NCBI GenBank assembly: GCA_947475545.1
Contig: CANJLL010000002.1
Location: 1-64,000 of the forward strand
Reading direction: 5' to 3'
Source: Chloroflexota bacterium
GTDB lineage: Bacteria; Chloroflexota; Limnocylindria; Limnocylindrales; CSP1-4
DNA: 64,000 nt
The first letter of the stretch is position 1, and each line of letters opens with the position of its first letter. The position numbers were made by a program, and so were the translations under genes. Below the pieces are notes generated by a model. It saw only the letters and a program-made list of their open reading frames with translations, made no database searches and had not been told where the DNA came from. Below are positions 1 to 10,240 of the stretch, in pieces.

Positions 1-135
1 GCCGTGGGCAACGTCCGCGGCCAGGGCAAGGGCGTCCACTTCAACAGCCTGATGACCTACAACTTCGAGCGGATGGACACCGTGGCCGCGGCGCTCGATG
101 CGTGCATCAAGGTCAAGGTCCGCAAGGCCGGGTAA
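1..135 (+). CDS. C-terminal fragment of an unidentified protein (cut by window start)
   Basis: The first 44 codons are open in frame 1 and end at TAA 133-135, so this is the 3' end of a gene that starts outside the window. The visible tail carries a Gly/Lys-rich stretch (GNVRGQGKGVHFNSL) and ends in basic residues (KVKVRKAG). I do not recognise the family from this fragment and assign no function. It reads towards the cupin gene at 246, which lies 110 bp downstream. Codon use is GC-rich like its neighbours, which supports it being coding. Confidence 0.6.
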   Translation, partial: AVGNVRGQGKGVHFNSLMTYNFERMDTVAAALDACIKVKVRKAG

Positions 136-245
136 CGGGCACGCGCCGGCGGTCCGCGGTGGCTTGCCACCTCGGTCGACAATGGGCGACGACGTCGGAC
201 CGTCACCGGCGCCGGGTGGCCTGCCGAACCCAACAGGAGGAATCA

Positions 246-1136
246 TTGGACATCGTCGCGCGTGACCTGCGTTCGCATGCGGTCGAGCCGAGCCCCAACG
301 GGATCGCGCTCCGCGCCTCGTTCGACGCCCTCGGCGGCAACACGACACTGGCGACCATGCTGACCGAGTTCGGGGCGGAGCGGCGCGGGCACCGCCATCT
401 CGACGAGGCCACGACCTTCATTGTGAGCGGGCACGGCTTCACGGAGGTCCGGCCGGACGAGGACGGCCCGGCCACGAGGATCAGCTGGTCCGCCGGCGAC
501 GTGTTCGCGATTCCTGCCAACGCCTGGCATCGCCATGAAGGAACATCGGCGGAGCCGGCCCGCCAGCTCACCTTCAAGACCACGCCGCTGATGACGCGGC
601 TGTTCGGCAGCCGGGCCTTCGTCCGAGACAACCCATTCCGGTTCGACGATCGCTATGCCGACTCCGACACGTGGCGGCGGGCCGTGAGGGTCGCGGACTG
701 GGGTGAGGCGACGGCGGGCCAGGCGCTGGCCGGCCAGGCGACGGCGGGCCAGGCGCTGGCCGGCGATCCGCCGCCCGCGCTCGAGGATCGCCCGGACCTG
801 GGCGACGGCGTGGCGACGGCGCTCATCCCGCTCGCCGGCCAGCGGATGCTCGAGCCGTGGCTGGTCGACTTGCGGCCATCCGCCCGGATCGCGAGCCGTC
901 GCAACCGGGCGGAGGAGGTGTGCCTCGTCCTGGAGGGATCGGGGCGTACCACCCTCTTCGACGTCGACGGCGGCGACCTGGCGATCGACTGGTCCGCGGG
1001 AGACCTGGTGGCCCGGCCTGCAGGTGTGGCGCACGCGAGCGCGGCCGGTGCAGCCGGCGCCCGGCTCCTCGTGATTCGAAACGTGTTCATCGACCTGGCC
1101 CTGGGGCCCCTGCGAGCCGCGCTGCCGGCTGGGTAG
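246..1136 (+). CDS. Two-cupin (bicupin) domain protein
   Basis: This 296-residue protein has two cupin-like halves. The first (about residues 25-105) carries histidine and acidic positions in the pattern RRGHRHLDEATTFIVSG followed by GDVFAIPANAWHRHEG, typical of a metal-binding cupin barrel. The second half (about 195-290) contains EEVCLVLEGSGRT and GDLVARPAGVAHAS. I chose the TTG at 246 because a perfect AGGAGG at 235-240 sits 5 nt upstream; the frame stays open further upstream, but that part is low-complexity arginine-rich and not convincing. A 30-bp tandem duplication at 706-765 lengthens the linker between the halves. Bicupins include dioxygenases, isomerases and sugar-binding proteins, and the substrate cannot be read from the sequence. 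Confidence 0.75.
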   Translation: MDIVARDLRSHAVEPSPNGIALRASFDALGGNTTLATMLTEFGAERRGHRHLDEATTFIVSGHGFTEVRPDEDGPATRISWSAGDVFAIPANAWHRHEGTSAEPARQLTFKTTPLMTRLFGSRAFVRDNPFRFDDRYADSDTWRRAVRVADWGEATAGQALAGQATAGQALAGDPPPALEDRPDLGDGVATALIPLAGQRMLEPWLVDLRPSARIASRRNRAEEVCLVLEGSGRTTLFDVDGGDLAIDWSAGDLVARPAGVAHASAAGAAGARLLVIRNVFIDLALGPLRAALPAG

Positions 1137-1158
1137 TCGCCGCGCGGCAATCGGTCGA

Positions 1159-2490
1159 TCAGCCCTCGCTGGCCGGGAGCTCCACCTCGAAGCGGGCGCC
1201 GCCCTCGGGGCGGTTGGCCGCGCTGATCTTCCCGTGGTGAGCAGCGACGATCCACGAGGCGATCGCCAACCCCAGCCCGGAGCCGCCCTGCGGAGCCGTC
1301 GGAGACCTCCAGAAGCGCTCGAAGAGATGCGGGATGTCCTCATCGCGCAGGCCATTCCCGGTGTCCTCGACCGCCAGCCCCATGTGCCGGCCGGCGCGCG
1401 TGACCTGGACCGTGACGCTCCCGTCGGCGGGGGTGTGCTTGATCGCGTTGTCCACCAGGATCGTCACCAGCTGGCGAAGCCGGTCCGCATCGCCCAGCAC
1501 ATCACCGGGGATGGCGTCCACCTGGAGCTGGACCTTGGCGGCGGCGGCGATCGGCTGCAGGTCCGAGAGCACCATCGTGGCCAGATCGGCCAGGTCAACG
1601 GGCGTCCTCACCAGCTCCACGGCGCCGGAGTCCGCGCGGGCCAGGGTGAGCAGGTCGCCGACCATCGCGGACAGCCGGTCCACCTCGGCGCTGATGTCGG
1701 TCAGAGCCGTGCCCACCTCCCCGACCTTCCGATCGGGGTTGCGCAGCAGGTGCTCCACGCTGGTCCGCACCACCGCGAGCGGCGTCCGGAGCTCGTGACT
1801 GGCATCCGCCGCGAAGTCGCGCTGCCGCGTCAGCGAATCGCGGATCGGCACGAGGGCGCGCTCCGCGTAGATGCGGCCGCCCACGAGCGCCAGCGCCAGC
1901 GCCACCAGCGCGCCGATGCCCAGGACCAGGTAGAGGACCTGGAGCGTCTGCTTCTCGGCGGTGCGGTCGCCGACCACCTGGACCACGTACCTGACCCCGC
2001 CGCGATCGGTGGCCAGGCTGTAGATCCGAACCGGCACGCCATCCACGCGGGCCTCGCGGACGTCCCTGCCACTCGCACGCGCGGCCGCCGCCGCAGCGAC
2101 GTCGGGCAGATTGATGGCCAGGCGCGAAGAACCCTCCAGGAGGGTGTCGTCCGGCTTGATGACCATCGCGAAGCTGCCGGAGCCGGGGCCCCCGAAGGCG
2201 AACCCGGGATTACCGCCGCGCTCGCCTTCGGTGTTGCCGGGCCGGTTGGGCTGCACGCCGCGGATGGCGCCCGCCAGGAGCGTGGCCCGGTCGGCCAGCT
2301 GCGTCTCGCCGGCCGCTCCCAGCGAGCGATCGACCGCAGAGGCCACCGCCACGCCCAGGGCCAGGAGGATCACCAACGTGAGCCCGCCGCTCCACGCCAC
2401 CAGGCGGCGGCGGGTACGCCGGATCAGCTCCCCGTCGGCGGCCGCCGCCGATGGGCCGGAGCGGCTCCGCGGGTCCCCGCCGTCGATCAC
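1159..2490 (-). CDS. Two-component sensor histidine kinase
   Basis: This is a membrane histidine kinase of 443 residues. It has a first membrane segment near residues 37-54, an extracytoplasmic loop, and a second segment near 185-205. A dimerisation/phosphotransfer domain follows with the H-box SHELRTP (His232), then a GHKL ATPase domain with N-box LVDNAIKHTP, G1 EDTGNGL, F-box FERFWRS and G2 GGSGLGLAI. The start is the GTG at 2490, whose GTGA overlaps the TGA stop of the response regulator by 4 bp; the longer open frame upstream only shadows that gene. It is the last gene of the efflux operon, so it probably senses a compound or envelope stress handled by the MacAB-like exporter. The signal is unknown. 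Confidence 0.93.
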   Translation of the reverse strand: MIDGGDPRSRSGPSAAAADGELIRRTRRRLVAWSGGLTLVILLALGVAVASAVDRSLGAAGETQLADRATLLAGAIRGVQPNRPGNTEGERGGNPGFAFGGPGSGSFAMVIKPDDTLLEGSSRLAINLPDVAAAAAARASGRDVREARVDGVPVRIYSLATDRGGVRYVVQVVGDRTAEKQTLQVLYLVLGIGALVALALALVGGRIYAERALVPIRDSLTRQRDFAADASHELRTPLAVVRTSVEHLLRNPDRKVGEVGTALTDISAEVDRLSAMVGDLLTLARADSGAVELVRTPVDLADLATMVLSDLQPIAAAAKVQLQVDAIPGDVLGDADRLRQLVTILVDNAIKHTPADGSVTVQVTRAGRHMGLAVEDTGNGLRDEDIPHLFERFWRSPTAPQGGSGLGLAIASWIVAAHHGKISAANRPEGGARFEVELPASEG

Positions 2491-3164
2491 TCGTCCGGCA
2501 TCCGGTAGCCGATGCCGCGCTCGGTCCGGATCCGGGCGGCGCCTTCGGGTCCAAGCTTCTCGCGCAGGAGGTGGACGTACGCGTCCACGGTGTTGGGCGT
2601 CACGGCCACGCCGTAGGGCCACGCGGCGTCCAGCAGCTGATCCCGGCTCAGCACGGCGCCGGGGTGGCGAAGAAGGCACTCCAGCAACGAGAACTCGCGC
2701 GGGCTGAGCGAAATGGCCCGGCCCGCCACCGTCACCGAGCGCCGGACCTCGTCGAGCACGATTGGCCCGTTTCGGAGCATGCTCCCTTCCTGCCCGATCG
2801 TGGTGGCCTTGCGCCGGGCCAGGGCCCGAAGCCGCGCGGCCAGCTCCTCGAACGCGAACGGCTTGACCAGGTAGTCATCGGCCCCCGCGTCCAGACCGTC
2901 CACGCGATCGCGGATGGAGTCCCGGGCGGTCAGCATCAGGATGGCGACGGAGCTGCGCCGCGCGCGCAGCCGCCGGGCCACCTCGAAGCCGCTGATGTCG
3001 GGGAGCCCCACGTCCAGGATCACGGCGTCGAGGCCATCGAGCGCGGCCATCTCCAGGCCGTCCTGCCCCGTGGCCGCCAGCTCCACGACGTGGCGGTCCT
3101 CCGCGAGCATGCGAACCAGCAGCGGGCCCAGTCGCGGGTCGTCCTCGACGATCAGCAGGTGCAC
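2487..3164 (-). CDS. OmpR-family response regulator
   Basis: This 225-residue protein has the usual size and layout of OmpR/PhoB regulators. A receiver domain (1-115) shows the acidic pocket IVEDD, the phosphoacceptor ILDVGLPD (Asp51), the Thr in MLTARD and the Lys in YLVKPF. A winged-helix DNA-binding domain follows (about 130-225) with LSPREFSLLECLL and VDAYVHLLREKL. The GTG at 3164 gives a start just before the beta1 strand; the open frame upstream reads into the adjacent gene's 3' end. It lies between the anchored DUF5666-like protein and its partner kinase, with a 4-bp overlap to the latter. It probably autoregulates the operon, but no repeated target motif was identified. Confidence 0.93.
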   Translation of the reverse strand: MHLLIVEDDPRLGPLLVRMLAEDRHVVELAATGQDGLEMAALDGLDAVILDVGLPDISGFEVARRLRARRSSVAILMLTARDSIRDRVDGLDAGADDYLVKPFAFEELAARLRALARRKATTIGQEGSMLRNGPIVLDEVRRSVTVAGRAISLSPREFSLLECLLRHPGAVLSRDQLLDAAWPYGVAVTPNTVDAYVHLLREKLGPEGAARIRTERGIGYRMPDE

Positions 3165-3180
3165 GTGACCCGGCCCGGAG

Positions 3181-3807
3181 TCAGGGAATGATGGTGATGG
3201 ACGAGGCGGTCCCGAGGTTCGCACCCCGGGGGGCGCCCGAGGCGTTGGGGGCCGGGGCACCCGAGGCGTTCGGGGTCCGCCCGACGCCGCTCACCTGGAT
3301 CTCGACCTTGCTGCCCGTCTTCACGTCCGAGCTGCTGGCGCTCGCCTTCGCGTGGTAGGCCGTCGTGGAGTCGATGGGGATGTTCACGGTGGTGCCGTTC
3401 GCCAGCAGGACCGTGATCTCGGTGGCGCTCACGGAGACGACCGAGCCGGTGATGTTCACGCCCGCAGCTCCGCCGCCGAGCGCCCCGCCCGCGGCGCCCT
3501 GGCCACCGAAGCCCTGGCCGGGCACGAAGCTGGCGTTGGGGTCAAAGCTGCCCCGGGTCCGACCACCCTGGGCGCCAATCGCGCCGGACGCACCGGGAAT
3601 GGCCTGGCCATTAGCGCCGGTGACGGCGCCGGCCTGGGTGTTGGTCCCGGCCGCCGACGCCGGGGCCGTCAGCCGGCCCGTGGCAAAGGCGACGCCGGCC
3701 AGGGCGATGATCGCTGCCCCCACCAGGACCGTGTCCAGCGGGTTGCGCTTCCGTGCCGTCGTGATCGCCACCACCGGCGCGGGCTCGAACTCGATCTCGT
3801 CAGTCAT
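3181..3807 (-). CDS. Membrane-anchored DUF5666-like protein of the efflux operon
   Basis: This 208-residue protein has a short cytoplasmic N-terminus, one membrane segment (about residues 26-48) and a Gly/Ala/Asn-rich low-complexity stretch. A C-terminal beta domain (about 120-208) has the pattern ITGSVVSVSATEITVLLANG and later TTAYHAKA, which resembles DUF5666/OB-like domains of exported proteins. The start ATG is preceded by AGGAG. It sits 13 bp after the permease and 16 bp before the response regulator, inside one transcription unit. It could be an accessory or sensory subunit of the export system. That role is inferred only from position; the domain match is from memory of the family pattern. 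Confidence 0.7.
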   Translation of the reverse strand: MTDEIEFEPAPVVAITTARKRNPLDTVLVGAAIIALAGVAFATGRLTAPASAAGTNTQAGAVTGANGQAIPGASGAIGAQGGRTRGSFDPNASFVPGQGFGGQGAAGGALGGGAAGVNITGSVVSVSATEITVLLANGTTVNIPIDSTTAYHAKASASSSDVKTGSKVEIQVSGVGRTPNASGAPAPNASGAPRGANLGTASSITIIP

Positions 3808-3820
3808 CTGGACGCAGCTC

Positions 3821-5025
3821 CTATTCGTAGCGAAGGGCGGTGATGGGATCGAGGCGGGCGGCCTGGCGAGCAGGCCACACCCCGAAGATGACGCCGACGA
3901 TCAGGCTGAAGCCGATGGCCACCAGCACGATGACGGGGTTGACGTGGGTCCCCCAGCCGGCAACCAGGCCGATGATGGCGGTGGCCGCGAGGCCGATGAC
4001 GAGGCCGATGATCCCGCCCACCAGGGAGATGGTCAGGGCCTCGATGAGGAACTGGGCGAGGATGTCCCGGCCGCGCGCCCCGACGGCCTTGCGGATGCCG
4101 ATCTCGCGGGTCCGCTCGCGCACCGACACCAGCATGATGTTCATGATCCCGATCCCACCGACGAGCAGCGAGATGGATGCGATCCCGGCCAGCAGGGCCG
4201 TCAGGAGGTCGTTGACCGAGCTGGCCGTGGTCAGCAGCTGCGCCTGGTCCTGGATGGTGAAGTCGTCCGTCCCGACCGTGGTCCCATGGCGAAGCCGGAG
4301 CGTGTCGGTGACGGCGGTCTTGACGGCGCCAATCTGCTCGGCGCTGGCCACGCTGATGGCGACGGTCCGGACCGAGCTGCCGGCCACGAAGTAGTTGCGG
4401 GCCGTGGAGATCGGGATGATCACCAGGTCGTCCGCGCTGATGGCGCCGCTCCCGCCCTTGGGCTGGAGGATCCCGGCAAGCCTGAACGGGAACCCGGCGA
4501 TGGAGATCTCGGTGCCGATGTTGGTGCCGTCCAGGCCCAGGTCGTCGGCGGTCGTGGCGCCCAGCACGGCCACGCGCAGGCTGCCATCCACCGACGCGTC
4601 GTTGATGAAGGTGCCCTGCCAGATGCTGTAGGCGCGGGCCACGGCGTAGCCGGGCGTGGTCCCGATGACGGTGGTGGTGGTGTTCTTGTTGCCGACCACC
4701 ACCAGGCCCTGGGACTGCACCTCCGGGGCGAGGGCGGCGACGCCCGGGATGGCGCCGAGGACCGTCGCGTCGCTGAGGGTCAGGGTGGTGGCGGAGCCGG
4801 CGCCGCCGCGGGTGAAGCCCGTGGTGACCCGTCCCGGGTTGACCGTCAGGAGGTTGGTGCCCAGGCTGGACAGGCGGGCCGTGACGCCGCTGGTGGCCCC
4901 TTCGACGGAGTTGACCAGGGCCACGACCGACGCCACGCCAATGATGATGCCCAGCATCGTGAGGACGGCGCGGACCCGGTTGGTGCTGAGACGCGAGATG
5001 GCGAGACGGAAGAGCTCGACGGCGT

Positions 5026-5029
<4 letters not shown>
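3821..5029 (-). CDS. MacB/FtsX-type ABC transporter permease
   Basis: This 402-residue permease has the MacB topology. A first membrane helix lies at about 20-42 (VLTMLGIIIGVASVVALVN), followed by a large extracytoplasmic domain (about 45-270). Three helices then form the FtsX domain, with the signature IGIMNIMLVSVRERTREIGIRKAVGA near 290-315. Its ATG overlaps the stop of the ATPase gene by 4 bp (ATGA), which fixes the start and suggests translational coupling. In known systems such permeases work with a dimeric ATPase and a periplasmic-type adaptor to extrude drugs, peptides or lipoproteins. The substrate here is not identifiable. Confidence 0.93.
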
Positions 5030-5873
<844 letters not shown>

Positions 5874-5877
<4 letters not shown>

Positions 5878-7379
5878 CGGCCCAGGCCCTGGCCCGCGCC
5901 ACCCGGGATGGCCTGCCCGCCGCCGCCAAGGATGTTGGTGCCGGCATTGGTTGTCGTGGTGGTCGTGGTGCGCTGGCTGGCCAGGCCGGTGACCACGACC
6001 TCGCCGGCCGTGATGCCGGCCTGGATCTCGGCAAGGCTGGTGGTCAGGAGGCCCACGGTCACCGGCTTGGAGGTCACCTGGCCGGCGGCATCCATCACCT
6101 TGACGGTGTAGGCACCCTTGGTCCCGTTGAGGGCCGTGGACGGGATCGCGACCACGTTGGTTGCCTGGCCCAGCCGGATGCTGACCTGGGCGGTCATCCC
6201 GGACAGGATCCCCGCCGGCACGCTGTCGAGCGACACGACGATCTGGTACGTCACCACCGCCTGCCCGCCGCCGCCGGCCGAGACCGGTGAGATGGTCAGG
6301 AGCTTGCCGGTCATGGCCGTGCTGGACGACGTGGCCGTCACGGTCGCGGCCATCCCCAGGGTCAGCGTGGAGACGTCGGACTCCGTCACCGACGCGACCG
6401 CCTGGAGGGCGGAGGACTGGAAGGTGATGGCGTCCCCGGTGGGGGCGGCGACGCCGGCCGTCAGGTAGACCGTGACGATGACGCCGTCCTCGGGGGCGAC
6501 GAGGTTGGCGTACTTCACGGAGGTCTGCGCGTTGGTGAGGGCGGTCTGGGCCGTCAGCAGGGACGCCTGATCCTGGGAGATGGTCGCCGCGCTGGCCGGG
6601 GCCGTCTTGAGGGTGTAGTTGTTCTGGGCGGACGTGACGCTCAGCTCCGAGTTGGCGACCTGCTGCGTGGCGTTCTGGTTGGACTGCAGGACCTGGAGCC
6701 TGGTGCTCGCCAGCTTGTTCGTGACGCTGGCCAGGTCCGTCTGGTCCTTGGCAATGACGGCCTCCAGGGCGCCGTTCCCGGAGTCCGTGTCCAGCTTGAC
6801 CTGGGCCGCGGTGACGGCGTCGATGGCCGACTGCAGGGTGAGGGCGTTCTGGGACGCGGTGATTGTCTGGCTCTCCTTGCTGTTGCTGAGGTTCTGCTTG
6901 GCCAGGTTGATCGCGTCCTGGAGCGTGGCCTTGGTCGCGTCGTCCGCGCCGTTGGTGTCGCTGGCTAGCTTGGTCTGGGCCGCGTCGACGTTGGCCTGCG
7001 CGACGGCCACGCTGGCGTTGGCATACGTGGGATCGGCGGACGCCAGGAGGTCACCCTTCTTGACGGCCTGTCCGACGGTCACCTTGACGGTGGTGACCGG
7101 CCACTGGGTGTTGCCCGCCGCATTCTGGCCGCCACCGCCGCCGGCGCCGCTGGCGGTGGTCGCGAGGGGGACCTGCCCGAAGCGAAGGCCGTAGGTGCTG
7201 GCCGCGGCGACCTTGCCCGTGGCGACGACGTCCTTCACGACGTTGGCGACGGCCGCCGTGGTCGTGAGGTAGGTGGTGTTGGCCGAGGTGGCGAACAGCC
7301 CGGGGCCGCCGAGCGAGAAGTAGACAGCCCCCACACCGACGGCGAGAAGGCCGATGACGGCGGCGATCCTGAGCTTCAC
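5874..7379 (-). CDS. HlyD/MacA-family efflux adaptor protein
   Basis: This 501-residue adaptor has an N-terminal membrane anchor (about residues 4-25). A split lipoyl domain follows (VTVGQAVKKGDLLASADPTY, later YANLVAPEDGVIVTVY) and brackets a long Ala/Gln/Lys-rich coiled-coil hairpin (about 130-300). After it come beta-barrel and membrane-proximal domains. The Gly-rich C-terminal tail is low complexity. The GTG at 7379 is chosen because GGGAG lies about 11 nt upstream and the membrane segment then starts at once. It is the first gene of the leftward efflux/two-component operon. In a monoderm or atypical envelope it would act as an extracytoplasmic partner of the permease rather than bridge to TolC. 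Confidence 0.9.
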
Positions 7380-7518
7380 GTGGCGATCACTCCCAGTCCA
7401 GCGTCCGAGGTGGCGCAATTGAGGCCACGCTCAGCGAGGGTGGGAGGGTGCCATGAAACTGGCCTGAAAGGCCCCCGAACCAGCCCGGGGCCGCGGGCGG
7501 AACCCGCCGTGCCGCGTA

Positions 7519-7908
7519 CTAGCGCTTGCGCTCCAGGATGGGCCGCGCGATCTCGGGCTTGTCGACCACGAAGGTGAACATCGCCCGGTCGCCCCAGCGG
7601 CCCAGGAAGAGGTGCCCGTACACGTTGACGCCGGCATCCGCGAGCGCCCTCGACAGGCGGGCCATGCCGCCCGGCTTGTCGTCGACCTCCGCGAGGATGG
7701 AATCGCCCTCGATGAAGGCGTAGCCGTCCTCGGTCAGGACGGCCCGCGCATGGACGTCATCCGCCGTGGTCATGATCATGTGACCGCTGTCACCGATGCC
7801 GCCGCCCCCGATCGCCCGGAGGTCGACGCCCGCGTCGGCGAGCCGCTCCGCGAGGTTGGCGAGCGAGCCGGGCTCATTCTTCAGCTGGACGACGAACTGC
7901 TTGGACAT
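7519..7908 (-). CDS. Double ACT-domain protein
   Basis: This 129-residue protein consists of two ACT domains. The first (about residues 2-65) begins KQFVVQLKNEPGSLANLAERL. The second (about 68-125) has VDDKPGGMARLSRALADAGVNVYG. ACT domains bind amino acids or other small ligands, so this is likely a stand-alone regulatory or sensor protein. There is no catalytic domain. The start ATG has GGAGGG upstream, and a TAGAAT -10 box at 7936-7941 (minus strand) predicts a short leader. It is divergent from the glycogen phosphorylase gene. It resembles the single ACT protein encoded at 46737. Confidence 0.85.
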   Translation of the reverse strand: MSKQFVVQLKNEPGSLANLAERLADAGVDLRAIGGGGIGDSGHMIMTTADDVHARAVLTEDGYAFIEGDSILAEVDDKPGGMARLSRALADAGVNVYGHLFLGRWGDRAMFTFVVDKPEIARPILERKR

Positions 7909-7935
7909 GCGACCCTCCGAGGTGGCTGGACCGTG

Positions 7936-7941
7936 ATTCTA
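7936..7941 (-). promoter_or_regulatory. -10 box of the double-ACT gene
   Basis: TAGAAT on the minus strand lies 27 nt before the ATG at 7908. Transcription starting about 7 nt after it would give a leader of roughly 20 nt that contains the GGAGGG ribosome site. I see no good -35 hexamer. Confidence 0.45.
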
Positions 7942-8017
7942 GCGGGCCGCCAGCCCGGGCGATACCGGTCCATGCAAACCGGTTCACATGCGGCGTGTGA
8001 GCACGGCGGACCGCCGG

Positions 8018-8023
8018 TATGAT
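8018..8023 (+). promoter_or_regulatory. -10 box of the alpha-glucan cluster (near-leaderless)
   Basis: TATGAT lies 9 nt before the ATG at 8033, so transcription would begin at or just before the start codon. No Shine-Dalgarno sequence is present, which fits a leaderless or almost leaderless mRNA. No convincing -35 box is seen. It is the only promoter candidate I find ahead of the five-gene run. Confidence 0.5.
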
Positions 8024-8032
8024 GGCGCCCGC

Positions 8033-10240
8033 ATGACCCAACCCATCGTCGTCCCGTCGGTCCACGCTGCGTCGTTCCGACTGCCCCCGCAGCTGGAGGG
8101 ACTGCGTCGGCTTGCCTACAACTTCTGGTGGACCTGGCACCCGCGAGCGCAGGCGCTGTTCAGCCGCATCGACGCGCATACCTGGACCACCTTCCGCAAC
8201 CCCATCCCCATCCTGACCGCGCCCGTGGCCTGGGATGCGCTCCTGGACGACCCCGTCTTCATGGCGGAGTGCGAGGACGTGCTGGCGGAGTTCGAGCGGT
8301 ACATGGCGGACGGCCACGAGTCGTGGTTCCGGCGCCATCACGACGGTCAGCTGCAGCACCCCGTCGCCTACTTCTGCGCCGAATACGGGCTGTACGAGTC
8401 GCTCGCGATCTACGCCGGAGGCCTCGGGATCCTCGCCGGCGACCACATGAAGGCCGCCAGCGACCTGGCGCTCCCGCTGGTGGGCGTGGGGTTGATGTAC
8501 CGGAACGGGTACTTCCGCCAGCAGATCGACGCGGACGGGCACCAGGAGCACGCTTACCCCCAGTACGACCCGTCGCACCTGCCCGTCTCGCGCGTCCTTG
8601 GCCGCGACGGCGAGCCGCTCAACGTGTCGGTGCCGCTGGTTGGCCGCGACGTCACGGCGACGGTCTGGACCGTGCAGGTTGGCCGCGTGCCGGTCCTGCT
8701 GCTGGACACGGACACCCCGCTCAACAGCGAGGCGGATCGGCCCATCAGCCACATCCTGTACGTGCGTGGGCGCGAGATGCGGCTCCACCAGGAGCTGATC
8801 CTGGGCGTGGGTGGCGTGCGTGCGCTGCGTGCCCTGGGGATCCACCCGGCGGCCTGGCACGTCAACGAGGGCCACTCGGCGTTCCTCCTCGCGGAGCGGA
8901 CCCGGGAGCTGGTCGAGGACGGAGCGGAGCTGGAGGCAGCCCTTCGGGACGTGTCTCGCAACTCCGTGTTCACCATCCACACGCCGGTCGCCGCGGGCAA
9001 CGAGCGCTTCGAGGCCGACCTGATCCGCCGGGTTGTGGGCCCGCTGTTCGACGGTGACGGCCGTCCCGGGACCGGCGGCGTCCCGGTGGAGCGGCTGCTG
9101 GAGCTGGGTCGCGGCGTCGACAACGACTTCGGCCAGTTCGACATGACGGCCTTCTGCCTCCGGCTGAGCAACGGCGCCAACGCCGTCAGCCAGCTCCACG
9201 GCCAGACCGCCAACGACACGTGGCGGGAGATCGCCCCGCGGCCCATCCTCGCGGTGACCAACGGCGTGCACCCGCCCTCGTGGACAGGCCGGGCCATCCG
9301 CAACCTGCTGGAGCGCCGGATGGGCGCCAACCTCGACAACCTGGACGCCGCGACGGCCGCCGGGCGGTGGTGGGAGCGGCTGGACCAGGTGCCGGATCGC
9401 GAGCTCTGGGAGGCGCACCGTCGCCAGCGCCGCGAGCTGGCGATCTTCGCGCGACGCCGCCTGCGCCGGCAGTTTGCCCGCCACGGCGAGGCGCCCGCGA
9501 CGCTCGAGGCCCTCAACGGGGCGCTGGACCCCGACATCCTGACCATCGGCTTCGCCCGGCGGTTCGCCACCTACAAGCGCGCGGCCATGCTGTTCGCGGA
9601 TGCGGAGCGCCTGTCACGGATGCTCTGGCGCGCGGATCGCCCCATCCAGATCGTCTTCGCGGGGAAGGCCCATCCGGGCGACCGACCGGGCCAGGCCGTC
9701 ATCCAGGAGATCTTCGAACGCTCGCGCTCGGCCAACCTCCGGGGCCGGATCTACATCCTGGAGGACTACGACATCCGGGTCGGGTGGTACCTGGTCCAGG
9801 GTGTGGATGTCTGGCTGAACAACCCGCGGCGTCCGCTGGAGGCCTCCGGCACCTCCGGCATGAAGGCGGCCATGAACGGTGCCATCAATCTCAGCGTCCT
9901 GGACGGCTGGTGGGACGAGGGCTGGACGGGCGACAACGGCTGGGCGATCGGCGGCCGCGACAGCAACCCCGACGAAGGCGCCCAGGACTGGGCCGACGCG
10001 CAGGACCTCTACCGGATCCTGGAGACCGAGGTCATCCCGCTCTACTACGAGCGCGACGAGCACGGGATCCCGGCGGGCTGGGTGGACCTGATGCGCAAGA
10101 GCATGGCGTCTTCGCTGTGGCGCTTCTCCACCACGCGCATGCTCGAGGAGTACGTCGAACGGCTCTACCTGCCGGCCGCTGGCGTCGCGGCGCCGGCGGT
10201 GACCACGGCGCCGGCGGTGACCACGGCCGGGGAGCCATGA
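8033..10240 (+). CDS. glgP: Alpha-glucan (glycogen) phosphorylase, GT35
   Basis: The enzyme cleaves alpha-1,4-glucan with phosphate to release glucose 1-phosphate, using pyridoxal phosphate. The 735-residue protein belongs to the shorter bacterial/archaeal alpha-glucan phosphorylase type. The N-terminus [11 protein letters not shown] is characteristic, [23 protein letters not shown] marks the active-site region, and the cofactor Lys is Lys611 in [12 protein letters not shown]. The ATG at 8033 is chosen because it fits the family N-terminus and has a -10 box 9 nt upstream. The C-terminus ends in a short Ala/Val/Thr repeat (18-bp duplication) just before the stop. Its TGA overlaps the ATG of the GH57 gene. 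As first gene of the cluster it would mobilise or trim the glucan made by the GlgE route. Confidence 0.95.
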   Translation: MTQPIVVPSVHAASFRLPPQLEGLRRLAYNFWWTWHPRAQALFSRIDAHTWTTFRNPIPILTAPVAWDALLDDPVFMAECEDVLAEFERYMADGHESWFRRHHDGQLQHPVAYFCAEYGLYESLAIYAGGLGILAGDHMKAASDLALPLVGVGLMYRNGYFRQQIDADGHQEHAYPQYDPSHLPVSRVLGRDGEPLNVSVPLVGRDVTATVWTVQVGRVPVLLLDTDTPLNSEADRPISHILYVRGREMRLHQELILGVGGVRALRALGIHPAAWHVNEGHSAFLLAERTRELVEDGAELEAALRDVSRNSVFTIHTPVAAGNERFEADLIRRVVGPLFDGDGRPGTGGVPVERLLELGRGVDNDFGQFDMTAFCLRLSNGANAVSQLHGQTANDTWREIAPRPILAVTNGVHPPSWTGRAIRNLLERRMGANLDNLDAATAAGRWWERLDQVPDRELWEAHRRQRRELAIFARRRLRRQFARHGEAPATLEALNGALDPDILTIGFARRFATYKRAAMLFADAERLSRMLWRADRPIQIVFAGKAHPGDRPGQAVIQEIFERSRSANLRGRIYILEDYDIRVGWYLVQGVDVWLNNPRRPLEASGTSGMKAAMNGAINLSVLDGWWDEGWTGDNGWAIGGRDSNPDEGAQDWADAQDLYRILETEVIPLYYERDEHGIPAGWVDLMRKSMASSLWRFSTTRMLEEYVERLYLPAAGVAAPAVTTAPAVTTAGEP

